Below, piece by piece: positions 25,562 to 34,040 of a DNA stretch of 35,437 nucleotides; the stretch's first letter is position 1, and each line of letters opens with the position of its first letter. Under the pieces are notes generated by a model. The model was not told where the DNA came from. It was given only the letters and a program-made list of their open reading frames with translations, and did not search any database. The DNA is from Candidatus Poribacteria bacterium (GTDB lineage: Bacteria > Poribacteria > WGA-4E > UBA9662), in the NCBI GenBank assembly GCA_012963885.1, contig DTUY01000005.1:1-35437 (forward strand), in the 5' to 3' direction. The position numbers were made by a program, and so were the translations under genes.

Positions 25562-27409
25562 ATGAATTTCTTGTTAGTAGTATTTATAATTATGATTAGT
25601 ATTGGACTTTTTAGCCCTGCTGTAATCCCAGTTTCATCGGTTGAACTGGTAATTGATGATATGAATGAAATCACAGATTGGACTAGTTCCGGTGGTGCTA
25701 GCCCGCCGAAACTGAGTTCAACCGATAATCAGAAAACTCATTCCTTTTACTTAAAGAAATTGGATATCAAATCCGACTGGGCAAGATATACCAAGAAACT
25801 GAAAACTGGGCAGAATTATTCGAACTATGAGAAAGTTAGCTATTCGGTCTATATACCGGATTCCGAAGTGATAAAACAGATTTCCATATGGTTCGGCGAG
25901 AAAGAGCGTTGGGATGCTGGGTTCATCCATTACCAAACCCAAATCAAAAATGGATGGAACCATATTACTCATAATATGTTTATGTTCACCCCAGTAGGCG
26001 CAAGGTTAAAAACATGGGAGAAGATCAAATTCATTTCGTTTGAGATTACCACGTACTTGCCTACACAGACATTCGAAGGAATCCTGATTCGTGATCTGCG
26101 GCTTATAAACCAGAAAGATACTATATTCCAATTGAAAACTTCCTCGTTCGCCATCTGGAACGATCAACCGTTTTTTCCAATTGGATTTTATAGCGTTTCA
26201 AGCGATATCAAAGAAGATGAATGGGTAGAATTAAGTCAAAGTGGGTTTAATCTCATTACTTGTGCAGAATCACACTACTTCAATCAGCTTGTATGTGAAA
26301 ATGGCGACACATCGAAATGGATTGAATTTCTGGATCAGGCTCATAGACACGGATTAAAGGTGGCCGTACAATTGAGCACAGGTCAATGGATACCTACTGC
26401 CCATGTATGGTGGGCTTTAGATCTAAATCCAGACGAAGTCGTTTACCAAAACCTGCGGCGAATTGGTCGAAGCCAAGAAGATGCACGCTACTGTGCTGAT
26501 AGAGATAGGAATATTGCTTATCTGCACACGATTGTAGATGCCTTAAAGGACCATCCGGCTCTCTTCTGCTGGGAAAGTTTAGATGAAATTTCTCAGTACA
26601 AAATTCCAGTGGAAGGATTGCTTGAAGGGATTTCACTACTGAAACGTCTGGATCCGAAACATGACATTTGGCTGAATCATCCGCCATCAGTTATTGATCC
26701 ACGTTGGCTGCACCACTATGGTCATGCGGTTGACATCGTCAGTCTAGACATATACCCTGTACCCAAAGCATTTGGTTACGGTAATCTGCCAAATAAGGAA
26801 ATCAATAATGTTGGTCAATACACGGATCTGTTGCACAGGTCGTTAACGAACTGTCAATCCGTTTGGATGGTACTGCAGGCTTACCGCTTCAATGATGATG
26901 AATTTAGTCATCTACCCCAGAAAGATCTAAGACGATTTCCAACATATCCTGAAATCCGTTTTATGACGTATCAGTCCATCACTCACGGAACCAAGGGAAT
27001 TATGTATTTCCTCTATCTGCGGCAGCCAACTCTATCGACAGCTCATACTCACGTTAATACACCATTCACACCTGAATTCTGGAATACAATGAAATCAGTT
27101 GGTCGAGAACTGAAAACTCTCTATCTAGCCTTGATTGCGGAAACCTCCCACAGACTGAAAATTGGTTCTGATCATATCTCGTGCCTATTGAAACATACAG
27201 ATAATCAAACTTGGTTGATTGCAGTTAACGAGCAAAACGAGCCATCCCAGACAACTTTTGAATTCGACCAACCAATCAAAAAATTAGACGTGATGTTTGA
27301 AGATAGAAGTGTGATCTTTGATTCGAATTTGTTTACAGATAAATTCGCGGGATATGACGTTCACGTTTATCATCTAGAGTTAGTCCAAAGTAGTAACGAT
27401 GTCCGTTAG
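25562..27409 (+). CDS. Secreted glycoside-hydrolase-like TIM-barrel protein
   Basis: A 615-aa exported protein. The N-terminus has a hydrophobic signal (about 3-25). Residues about 30-180 form a beta-rich, CBM-like domain (ending ILIRDLRLINQ), and residues about 195-530 a TIM barrel that opens with FFPIGFYSVS, as in clan A glycoside hydrolases. CWESLDEISQY (W337, E338, D341, E342) is at the usual acid/base strand position; DIVSLDIYPVP lies further along, and VWMVLQAYR near the end of the barrel. A small C-terminal beta domain follows. The second catalytic carboxylate is not obvious. The likely job is polysaccharide or glycoside processing outside the cytoplasm. There is no ribosome site before the ATG, so the start is less certain. 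Confidence 0.82.
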   Translation: MNFLLVVFIIMISIGLFSPAVIPVSSVELVIDDMNEITDWTSSGGASPPKLSSTDNQKTHSFYLKKLDIKSDWARYTKKLKTGQNYSNYEKVSYSVYIPDSEVIKQISIWFGEKERWDAGFIHYQTQIKNGWNHITHNMFMFTPVGARLKTWEKIKFISFEITTYLPTQTFEGILIRDLRLINQKDTIFQLKTSSFAIWNDQPFFPIGFYSVSSDIKEDEWVELSQSGFNLITCAESHYFNQLVCENGDTSKWIEFLDQAHRHGLKVAVQLSTGQWIPTAHVWWALDLNPDEVVYQNLRRIGRSQEDARYCADRDRNIAYLHTIVDALKDHPALFCWESLDEISQYKIPVEGLLEGISLLKRLDPKHDIWLNHPPSVIDPRWLHHYGHAVDIVSLDIYPVPKAFGYGNLPNKEINNVGQYTDLLHRSLTNCQSVWMVLQAYRFNDDEFSHLPQKDLRRFPTYPEIRFMTYQSITHGTKGIMYFLYLRQPTLSTAHTHVNTPFTPEFWNTMKSVGRELKTLYLALIAETSHRLKIGSDHISCLLKHTDNQTWLIAVNEQNEPSQTTFEFDQPIKKLDVMFEDRSVIFDSNLFTDKFAGYDVHVYHLELVQSSNDVR

Positions 27410-27426
27410 ACATCTCAATTTGCCTG

Positions 27427-27454
27427 TTGGAATACTCTTAGAATGATATATAAT
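27427..27454 (+). promoter_or_regulatory. Candidate promoter of the luciferase-like operon
   Basis: TTGGAA (27427-27432), 16-bp spacer, TATAAT (27449-27454), with AAAGGAG at 27464-27470 and the ATG at 27479. This would give a leader of about 18 bases. Confidence 0.5.
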
Positions 27455-27478
27455 TAGGTATATAAAGGAGAGAACGTA

Positions 27479-28555
27479 ATGCAATTAGGCATGTTCATGA
27501 TGCCGCTGCATCCACCGGAGAAAGACCGGACACAATGTTTCGAAGAAGATATTGAGCTAGTTACTCGTGCCGATGAGCTTGGATTCACTGAAATCTGGGT
27601 AGGGCAACATCATACTGTGGCTTGGGAACCTATTCCTTCTAATGATCTGTTCATTGCTAACGTCCTACCAAGAACCAAGAATGTTCGTCTCGGTACTGGT
27701 GTCTCGATTCTGCCACAGCATCATCCAGTCAATGTTGCTGTACGACTAGCATTCCTTGACCATCTATCCCGAGGACGCCTGAATTGCGGTTTTGGTCAAG
27801 GCGGTGTCGCAACCGATTGGGGGTTGTTTGATTTGCCTGATCCACAAACACAAGGGCTCATGACAGTTGAAGCGATTGACATGATTCTCAAGTTATGGCA
27901 AACCAACGCCCCATTCAATTTTGAAGGGGATTTCTGGCACATCAAAATCGAACATCGGGATGCAAAAGATGGAATGGGCGAGTTACTCAAACCTTATCAA
28001 AAACCTCATCCTCCGCTGGCCATGAGTGTCATTCGAGGTGATTCCAAAGCGGCTCGAATGTCAGGTCAGCGGGGTTACATTCCTATAAGCACCAACTTGG
28101 TCCCAGCAAACACATTGGCGGATCATTGGCAGACTTATTGTGCTGGATCTGAAGAAGCGGGGCAATCATCTCCTGACCGTTCGATATGGCGGGTATCACG
28201 CAGCATTTATATTGGCGAATCAACTACGGAAGCTTGGGAATTTGTCCTAAACAGCGCGTTCGCCCGATCCTATGATTACTTGATCAAAGTCCTTAAAGCG
28301 GCCAATATGTTGCATATTGTGAAGCACAATCTGGATGTATCCGATAATGAAGTAACCCCGGAATACATGATGAAACATGATCTGATCATTGGTGACGTGG
28401 ATGAATGCATTCGTCAACTGCAAGATACCTGGGAGGTAACCGGTGGCTTTGGTACACTGCTGATGATAGCACATGACTGGGACGATAAGGCAAAGTGGAT
28501 TAGATCTATGGAATTACTGGCTAATGAAGTTGTACCTATGCTTCCAGTGATTTAA
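27479..28555 (+). CDS. Luciferase-like flavin monooxygenase
   Basis: A 358-aa TIM-barrel enzyme of the bacterial luciferase-like monooxygenase family, using reduced FMN and oxygen. Typical parts are the first strand LGMFMMP, ELGFTEIWVGQHHT (about 33-46), the LGTGVSILPQHHPVNVA strand/loop, LSRGRLNCGFGQGG and a late GDVDECIRQL segment. The proteins in this family oxidise aldehydes, alkanes, sulfonates or terpenes. A strong ribosome site (AAAGGAG) and a promoter precede the gene. The flavin reductase gene follows 24 bp later, so the pair forms a two-component monooxygenase. The substrate cannot be read from the sequence. Confidence 0.93.
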   Translation: MQLGMFMMPLHPPEKDRTQCFEEDIELVTRADELGFTEIWVGQHHTVAWEPIPSNDLFIANVLPRTKNVRLGTGVSILPQHHPVNVAVRLAFLDHLSRGRLNCGFGQGGVATDWGLFDLPDPQTQGLMTVEAIDMILKLWQTNAPFNFEGDFWHIKIEHRDAKDGMGELLKPYQKPHPPLAMSVIRGDSKAARMSGQRGYIPISTNLVPANTLADHWQTYCAGSEEAGQSSPDRSIWRVSRSIYIGESTTEAWEFVLNSAFARSYDYLIKVLKAANMLHIVKHNLDVSDNEVTPEYMMKHDLIIGDVDECIRQLQDTWEVTGGFGTLLMIAHDWDDKAKWIRSMELLANEVVPMLPVI

Positions 28556-28579
28556 TTCTAAGTAAGGAGATTGACATTG

Positions 28580-29050
28580 GTGTTTGACTCAGCTCTACAA
28601 CGGCAAATTATGGGTCGTTTCGCGACTGGTGTCACTTTGGTGACGGCACGAAGCGATGAAAAAATCTTGGGCATGACGGCAAACGCTGTTTTGTCTCTAT
28701 CACTCGATCCACCTCTGATTCTGGTGTCGGTTAATAAAAAGAATCAGATGCGCAAGTTTCTTAAAAAGAGTAATTGCTTTGCCATAAATGTGCTTCGAGA
28801 CGATCAGGAAGAAATTTCCCGCCGGTTTGCTACCCCAGGCCCGAAAGACTTTTCGGATCTGGAATTGGTAGAGTCAAAGACAGGGTCGCCCGTTCTCGTC
28901 AATGCACTAGCTTTCATAGACTGTCAAATAGTGCAAGTTGTTCCCGGAGGTGACCACGATATGTTTATTGGCAAGCCTCTTGCCGGTGAAACACGTGATG
29001 GCAATCCACTCATTTTTTATAGTGGACAGTATACCCAACTGATTTCTTAA
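28580..29050 (+). CDS. Flavin reductase of a two-component monooxygenase
   Basis: A 156-aa flavin-reductase-like protein of the FMN-binding split-barrel type (HpaC family), which reduces FMN with NAD(P)H. Family segments are MGRFATGVTLVTA (about 8-20), GMTANAVLSLSLDPPLILVSV (about 31-51) and the histidine-containing GGDHDMFIG. The start is set at GTG 28580: AAGGAGA at 28564-28570 is at normal distance from it or from TTG 28577, whereas a TTG at 28571 would directly abut it. It lies downstream of the luciferase-like monooxygenase and most likely supplies it with reduced flavin. Confidence 0.9.
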   Translation: MFDSALQRQIMGRFATGVTLVTARSDEKILGMTANAVLSLSLDPPLILVSVNKKNQMRKFLKKSNCFAINVLRDDQEEISRRFATPGPKDFSDLELVESKTGSPVLVNALAFIDCQIVQVVPGGDHDMFIGKPLAGETRDGNPLIFYSGQYTQLIS

Positions 29051-29101
29051 ATCTACAAGATTCAAATAGTATTCCCCCTTTTCAGGAATTTCAATAGATT
29101 A

Positions 29102-29869
29102 ATGCAAAAATTGAAAAGTCTTTACATAGAGCAGCTAAAAAAAAGTATCATGGACACGCTAAATCAGAACGTTGCTGACTCGCTCATCAACCCGGATTCT
29201 ACTGAAGAACAATCCCAGCCGGAATGGTTTAATCATTTCTGGTTTGGAAATGCGCTAACCATGTGCAGCCTGAAACGGTTAAATAATGTCCAATTCTGTC
29301 TTGAAAATTGCCTGCAAGAAAATATTCCCGGAGATTTTATCGAATGCGGTGTCTGGCGTGGTGGCGTGGCAATTCTAATGAGAGGTATATTGGCTGCTCA
29401 TGGGGTTACGGATCGAAGGGTTTGGGCTGCAGATTCTTTTCAGGGGTTACCATCACCTCCTCAAGACTCTATAGATCAGAAAATGTACAATTTCGAAAAA
29501 GTTATTGAGGCAAATCGATTTGCTGTATCTCTGGAGACGGTTAAATCAAACTTTGCACGGTATGATCTCTTGGATGACGGAGTTCAGTTCCTACCCGGTT
29601 GGTTTCATGAAACATTGCCGAAGGTACAGATCGACAAACTGGCTGTTTTGCGACTCGATGGTGACTACTATGAGTCTACCATGGATACGTTAATTCACCT
29701 GTATCCCAAACTTTCAATCGGCGGTTACATTATTATCGATGATTGGGGCTTAGATCAAATCTGCGGAGAAAAACAGGCAGTAATCGAATACCGACAAAAT
29801 CATCGTATTACCGACCAAATCATTGATATAGACTACCATAGCGCTTATTGGCAAAAAACTACATTCTGA
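29102..29869 (+). CDS. TylF/MycF-type O-methyltransferase
   Basis: A 255-aa SAM-dependent methyltransferase of the macrocin O-methyltransferase (TylF) family, metal-dependent enzymes that methylate sugar hydroxyls in glycosylated natural products and envelope polysaccharides. The SAM-binding GxGxxG-like motif is ECGVWRGG (81-88), followed by WAADSFQGLP. Metal-binding acids are in LRLDGDYYEST (D186, D188) and IIIDDWG (D213, D214). The N-terminal 40 residues vary between relatives, and a later Met at residue 17 is an alternative start. It follows the flavin reductase gene by 51 bp, but no glycosyltransferase or polyketide gene is near, so its partner is not visible here. Confidence 0.88.
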   Translation: MQKLKSLYIEQLKKSIMDTLNQNVADSLINPDSTEEQSQPEWFNHFWFGNALTMCSLKRLNNVQFCLENCLQENIPGDFIECGVWRGGVAILMRGILAAHGVTDRRVWAADSFQGLPSPPQDSIDQKMYNFEKVIEANRFAVSLETVKSNFARYDLLDDGVQFLPGWFHETLPKVQIDKLAVLRLDGDYYESTMDTLIHLYPKLSIGGYIIIDDWGLDQICGEKQAVIEYRQNHRITDQIIDIDYHSAYWQKTTF

Positions 29870-30065
29870 AACACTCGATACTCACAAGTGGTAAATTAAA
29901 CATCATCATGGGCTGGAGTCTCTCAACATGGCTATGGTTCAGGTCGCTAGCAACTTCGCTATGGCTGGTTGTCGGGAGGCAGTATGAGTATATTACCACC
30001 TAAGATTAATATGTTCACTAACAACGAAACACTGCTGACCTAAATAAATTGGGGTAAAAATAGAC

Positions 30066-32018
30066 TTATACATCATCAATTCGAGCTACGGCGTAGGGAT
30101 CGAGGTCGAGTGTCAAATTTCCCTTGGAAGTTGAAAAGCGCCGCCCCCATTCAGCACGAAAAGCATTGGGAGTTGTTATTGCTGCTTGTATATTTGCCTC
30201 GTTTAAGTGACGTATAAGAACATTCTCTGCCAAATTTTTAACTGTGACCTTTAGGGGGGCAAAGCTCAGGTTAGCGAGAATGATTCGACTCAGGTTTCCC
30301 TTTTTGATAGCAATTCCCTCTAATTTCAGAGGATTACTTGATGTTGAAGGCATAATTTCCCCATTGGCAAACTCACCAACATCGGCTAGCACGTGGTAAA
30401 GCGGAAATACAGTGCCTGGAATTGACTGAAACTTCTCTGGTAATTGAGATCCTTTTTCTGTTTCCATCACCCCGCGCCAACCGCTGGTCTCATAATAAGT
30501 TGTACTGCAGACGCCGCTTTGAGAAAGGTGTTTGAGACTGCCAAGCGTCCACCCGGCGCCGTACAACGACATCTGCCTCACATCAACTTGAGCAGGCAGT
30601 TGGTCTGCTTTTGGTTCCGGTTCAGGCATAGTGGCGTTAGGATTAAAACGTGGAAGAAGAGTCACTGGAGTCACAGCGAGAGGTAACCCCTCCGAAAATT
30701 TTCGGGCACTTTCAACTGTGACAGCCTGCGCTTCCAGAGTTTCAGTTAACGAAGAGTTATCAAAAGCATGAACTTGTGGGTTGATGGAATAGCAAATAAA
30801 ATCTAGCAGTTCAACTGAGGGGAGATCGCGGTTCAGTTCAGTGAAATATGCATTTGTCCCAGTTCCAATTCTGACATCAGATAAATGACGGCGAGCAACT
30901 TCAATCCACTGAGAAGAGGTAGATGGCTCATCCTGATGGAAGATAAGATAGGTTGCAATAGGTGGTTCGAACTGTTGAACCGCTCTTCTCCAACTCTCGA
31001 GTTGCTCTTCGGCTGAATCGTCTAGATGCAGGGCAATTTCTAAAGATATACCTAATGAGTTCGCCTCGTTTATTGCGCGTTGTAGTGTTGGTTGGTAATC
31101 TAAGTTCAAATCGATGTCCACTCGGAGATGGGATAGATTGATAGCTTTGAGGTGTTCCAGTTCCTTTTCAGAAAGAGGTTGACCATGTGAAGCGATTCCC
31201 AGACCAATGTGTGGTATACGAGTTGAGGTCTCCTTATTGAAGGTGAAGATGGTCTGGCCGTCTTTGTTGTTTGAAAGGTGTTTGATTTTTCCAATCGGTC
31301 TAATTTTATCTGATTCTGATTTGAGGGAGAGCTTAATCGATTGTGAAACTTTCGTTCCAGCTTTGACCTCCACTGGATAGGGAACAGCCAGCGGTGTGCA
31401 GTAGGTTTTGTACGAAGCATCAGTCCAATTTCGCTGATCCTCCATTTCGAAAATATCACCGCTGAACCTGACCTCAGCCCAAAGATCAGGTTCAACTTGA
31501 TGGGAAATTGCCTGTATGTCCATGAAAGGCTGATGTGGTGAGATAAACTCGGGAAAAACACCTTTCTCTGTTGTCCCATCAGCCTTTTCGACGCGGCATG
31601 GGATACTGCTACAAGCCATCGGGTGAAGGAGGCAAAAACCGATGCGGTTGCGCTCAAAAGTTGAAATCGCTTCACCATCCATGTTGAAGGTGACCGTTCC
31701 ATCCACTTCACCGGTAATTGTCCCTTGCCAGAAGAAATGGATATCGTCTTGCTTGTTTTCCACATCATAAGTGATTTGGAATTTGTCATCCGCTGTGTCC
31801 ATCTGAAGATTCGATAGTTTCGGAAGTATTGTATCCCAGTTACGATCACGAATCGCCACGTAAATCCGGCGGATAATCTCCTGATTCCCAAGACGAACAT
31901 ACCGTAAATCCCCATCTTCGAAGATCAACGATAGTGGTCCAGCTTGCAACTCTTTTTGCTCTGGCAGCAATTTGTCTTTTCCATAGTACAATACCCGAGT
32001 TGGTAGTTGTGTGTTCAT
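30066..32018 (-). CDS. D-apionate-lactonase-like protein
   Basis: A 650-aa cytoplasmic protein without a signal peptide. From recall of the family, the long N-terminal beta region (FEDGDLRYVRLGNQEIIRR, about 33-51, then IRDRNWDTILP), the TIM-barrel middle (with LIFHQDEPS and FICYSINPQVHAFDNSSL) and the beta C-terminus resemble ApnL, the D-apionate lactonase type of sugar-acid enzyme. I could not verify this by search, so the function is provisional; glycoside-hydrolase-like proteins of unknown activity are an alternative. GGAAGG lies nine bases before the ATG. The gene is 16 bp downstream of the aldolase gene, which favours a shared sugar-acid pathway. Confidence 0.75.
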   Translation of the reverse strand: MNTQLPTRVLYYGKDKLLPEQKELQAGPLSLIFEDGDLRYVRLGNQEIIRRIYVAIRDRNWDTILPKLSNLQMDTADDKFQITYDVENKQDDIHFFWQGTITGEVDGTVTFNMDGEAISTFERNRIGFCLLHPMACSSIPCRVEKADGTTEKGVFPEFISPHQPFMDIQAISHQVEPDLWAEVRFSGDIFEMEDQRNWTDASYKTYCTPLAVPYPVEVKAGTKVSQSIKLSLKSESDKIRPIGKIKHLSNNKDGQTIFTFNKETSTRIPHIGLGIASHGQPLSEKELEHLKAINLSHLRVDIDLNLDYQPTLQRAINEANSLGISLEIALHLDDSAEEQLESWRRAVQQFEPPIATYLIFHQDEPSTSSQWIEVARRHLSDVRIGTGTNAYFTELNRDLPSVELLDFICYSINPQVHAFDNSSLTETLEAQAVTVESARKFSEGLPLAVTPVTLLPRFNPNATMPEPEPKADQLPAQVDVRQMSLYGAGWTLGSLKHLSQSGVCSTTYYETSGWRGVMETEKGSQLPEKFQSIPGTVFPLYHVLADVGEFANGEIMPSTSSNPLKLEGIAIKKGNLSRIILANLSFAPLKVTVKNLAENVLIRHLNEANIQAAITTPNAFRAEWGRRFSTSKGNLTLDLDPYAVARIDDV

Positions 32019-32034
32019 AGTTTCTGACCTTCCA

Positions 32035-32808
32035 TCATTCCTTGTTTTTTAGCGCACTGATGCCTTGGCGCAAGGCTTGTTTGTACAACCATAAATCTCC
32101 GCCATAAGCAAGGCATCGAAACCCTTTTTCCTGCATTGAACAACCTTCCTTGACGTTGGAGGCCATGAATCCAGCCGACTTTCCATGTTTTTGACAAATC
32201 TCTGCAACATGTGTTACTGCTTGTAGATATTTCGGATGGTCAAACTGTCCAGGGATTTCCATCGAGTTAGTCAAATCAAAATGGCCGATCCACAATACGT
32301 CAATTCCGTCCAAGGCAGCAATTTTGTCCGCATTTTCCAGGCCCTGTACAGTCTCGATCTGGGCTATCAGCAATATTTCTTGATTAATGCTAGACATTTT
32401 GTCCAGAATATCACCTTCCTCGTAGTCATCATGAGCAATACCAAACGCCGCACCTCGTTTGCCTATCGGCGGATACTTAGCCGAGTCTACGATTATTTTC
32501 GCTTGGGTTTCATTCTCTACCATTGGTACCATAAGCCCCATTGCTCCTACGTCCAATGAACGAGCAAAAAAATGATATTCTGTTGTCGGTACACGTACCA
32601 TCGGAACGATATCCGCGGCGCGCGACGTTGCCATCAGTAAACGCACGGTTTCGATACTCCATCCAGTATGCTCCATATCAAATATCAGGAATTCTGCCCC
32701 CGCGCTGGCAGCGATTCTCGCAATCCCCGAGGTGTTAAACTCGAATACCATTGTACCTGTCGATATACCGCCTTGACTCAAAGTCCGCTTTACCTTGTTT
32801 TCTCTCAT
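32035..32808 (-). CDS. HpcH/HpaI-family class II aldolase
   Basis: A 257-aa metal-dependent aldolase of the HpcH/HpaI family, which reversibly cleaves 4-hydroxy-2-oxo acids to pyruvate and an aldehyde. Characteristic segments are EFLIFDMEHTGWS (with the Asp-Glu-His core), PMVRVP, GLMVPMVENE, IAQIETVQG and VLWIGHFDLTNSM. The metal-binding Glu and Asp are in the expected positions. Its ATG overlaps the stop of the upstream dehydrogenase gene by four bases (ATGA), and the downstream lactonase-like gene follows after 16 bp, so the three genes form an operon. The cleaved compound is probably a 2-keto-3-deoxy sugar acid (inference). Confidence 0.92.
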   Translation of the reverse strand: MRENKVKRTLSQGGISTGTMVFEFNTSGIARIAASAGAEFLIFDMEHTGWSIETVRLLMATSRAADIVPMVRVPTTEYHFFARSLDVGAMGLMVPMVENETQAKIIVDSAKYPPIGKRGAAFGIAHDDYEEGDILDKMSSINQEILLIAQIETVQGLENADKIAALDGIDVLWIGHFDLTNSMEIPGQFDHPKYLQAVTHVAEICQKHGKSAGFMASNVKEGCSMQEKGFRCLAYGGDLWLYKQALRQGISALKNKE

Positions 32809-33854
32809 TTTTTCTCCATTTGGCTGGCAAATTTATCTAGTTTTTCCTTTAATTGAGAATGATTCAAAACATCGTGATTGACTACGTTTTGCGGAATACG
32901 GCCTGCTGATACATCCACGATACTTTGGCATGCGCTCAGGCCGTTACCTAAGAAACATTCATCCGTCCAGCAGATAGCATGTGGGGTAAGGATAACGTTA
33001 TCCATACTTAAAAGAGGATTATTAGTATCAATTGGCTCCTGTTCAAAGACATCTAATCCAGCTCCTTGTATACGTTGATTACGCAGAGCGTTGATTAGTG
33101 CTTGTTCCTCCACAATGGGACCACGTGCAGTATTAATCAAGTATGCAGTCTCCTTCATCAAATCAAGCCGTTCGGCATCGATCAGGTGGTGTGTATCAGG
33201 AGTCAACGCGCAACAAATACAAACAAAATCCGATTCACGAAGCAAGTTTTCTATGTCTACCAGCTCAACACCTGCGGCTTCTGCTTGTTCAATGGTTGCA
33301 TACGGATCATAAGCGAGATGATGCATTCCGAAAGCCTCAGCTAATGTGAATACTTCGCGGCCGATGTTTCCCAAGCCGATTACGCCTAGTGTTCGTCCAG
33401 TAATTCCCATTCCCATATAGTCCAATTTCTCTGCCCAGCGACCCTGACGGATCAGGGTATCTTTGATAGTAAGTTTATGACTGAGTGCTAAAATAAAAGT
33501 CATGATTGAAGCAGCTACTGGCCGTCTGACCCCGTCAGGCGTGATAGTTAGCAAAACACCATTTGCGTTACAAGCCCTTACATCCACGTTGTCGTATCCT
33601 ACGCCAAATCTAGCAATAATTGCCAAATCATCGTTTCCATCTAATGTGTCAGCATCTATTTTGGATGATAATACTAGCAATCCATTATATCCTTGTACCT
33701 GATTTGCGCGCAACGTTGGCGTGTTTTCCGTTAGAAATTCCCACTCAATTCCTGTTGCCTGATCCAGCGTGTCCACGCCGATGTCGCCGAAGCCGATTGT
33801 CCCGTCCGGATTTAGGAAGTCACCTGTCAGGCCTACACGAAATATCTGGCTCAT
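32805..33854 (-). CDS. D-2-hydroxyacid dehydrogenase (SerA/PGDH-like)
   Basis: A 349-aa NAD-dependent D-2-hydroxyacid dehydrogenase without an ACT domain. It shows the substrate-pocket region IARFGVGYDNVDV, the Rossmann GLGNIGREV and late ARGPIVEEQAL. The catalytic trio is Arg in NTARGP, Glu in GLDVFEQEP and His in LTPHAICW. Members act on glycerate, glyoxylate, phosphoglycerate or sugar-derived hydroxy acids; here the operon context argues for a sugar-acid intermediate rather than serine synthesis. AAAGGAG precedes the ATG by about ten bases. The direct repeats upstream may control the operon. Confidence 0.92.
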   Translation of the reverse strand: MSQIFRVGLTGDFLNPDGTIGFGDIGVDTLDQATGIEWEFLTENTPTLRANQVQGYNGLLVLSSKIDADTLDGNDDLAIIARFGVGYDNVDVRACNANGVLLTITPDGVRRPVAASIMTFILALSHKLTIKDTLIRQGRWAEKLDYMGMGITGRTLGVIGLGNIGREVFTLAEAFGMHHLAYDPYATIEQAEAAGVELVDIENLLRESDFVCICCALTPDTHHLIDAERLDLMKETAYLINTARGPIVEEQALINALRNQRIQGAGLDVFEQEPIDTNNPLLSMDNVILTPHAICWTDECFLGNGLSACQSIVDVSAGRIPQNVVNHDVLNHSQLKEKLDKFASQMEKK

Positions 33855-33917
33855 TAACTTCTGTCTCCTTTATAATTATCTGTAGTGAATATAAGAATTC
33901 ATTGTGCTGATTTTTGC

Positions 33918-33960
33918 GTTGAAACTTTGCCAGAACGTTTATATTATAGTTGAAACTTTT
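33918..33960. promoter_or_regulatory. Direct repeats in divergent promoter region
   Basis: GTTGAAACTTT occurs at 33918-33928 and again at 33949-33959, 31 bp apart, close to three helical turns. Both lie in the 186-bp gap between the divergent dehydrogenase operon (-) and MDR gene (+), and a minus-strand TATAAT falls between them. This is the layout of a two-site operator for a regulator encoded elsewhere. Confidence 0.45.
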
Positions 33961-34040
33961 AAATAAAAATGTGTATTTTAAGTTCATGTTACCATACAAA
34001 CCGTATTATATTCCATCGTTGAGGATAAGGAGAAGGAAAG

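Noticed and set aside
29908-30003. 31-codon frame with Trp-rich start between convergent genes
   Set aside because: No ribosome site, low-complexity repeats of CTATGG explain the composition, and nothing supports translation.
31106-31915. 269-codon frame inside the lactonase-like gene
   Set aside because: It lies on the same strand in another frame of a clearly coding gene, is rich in Trp, Arg and Ser as shadow frames are, and has no domain or ribosome site.
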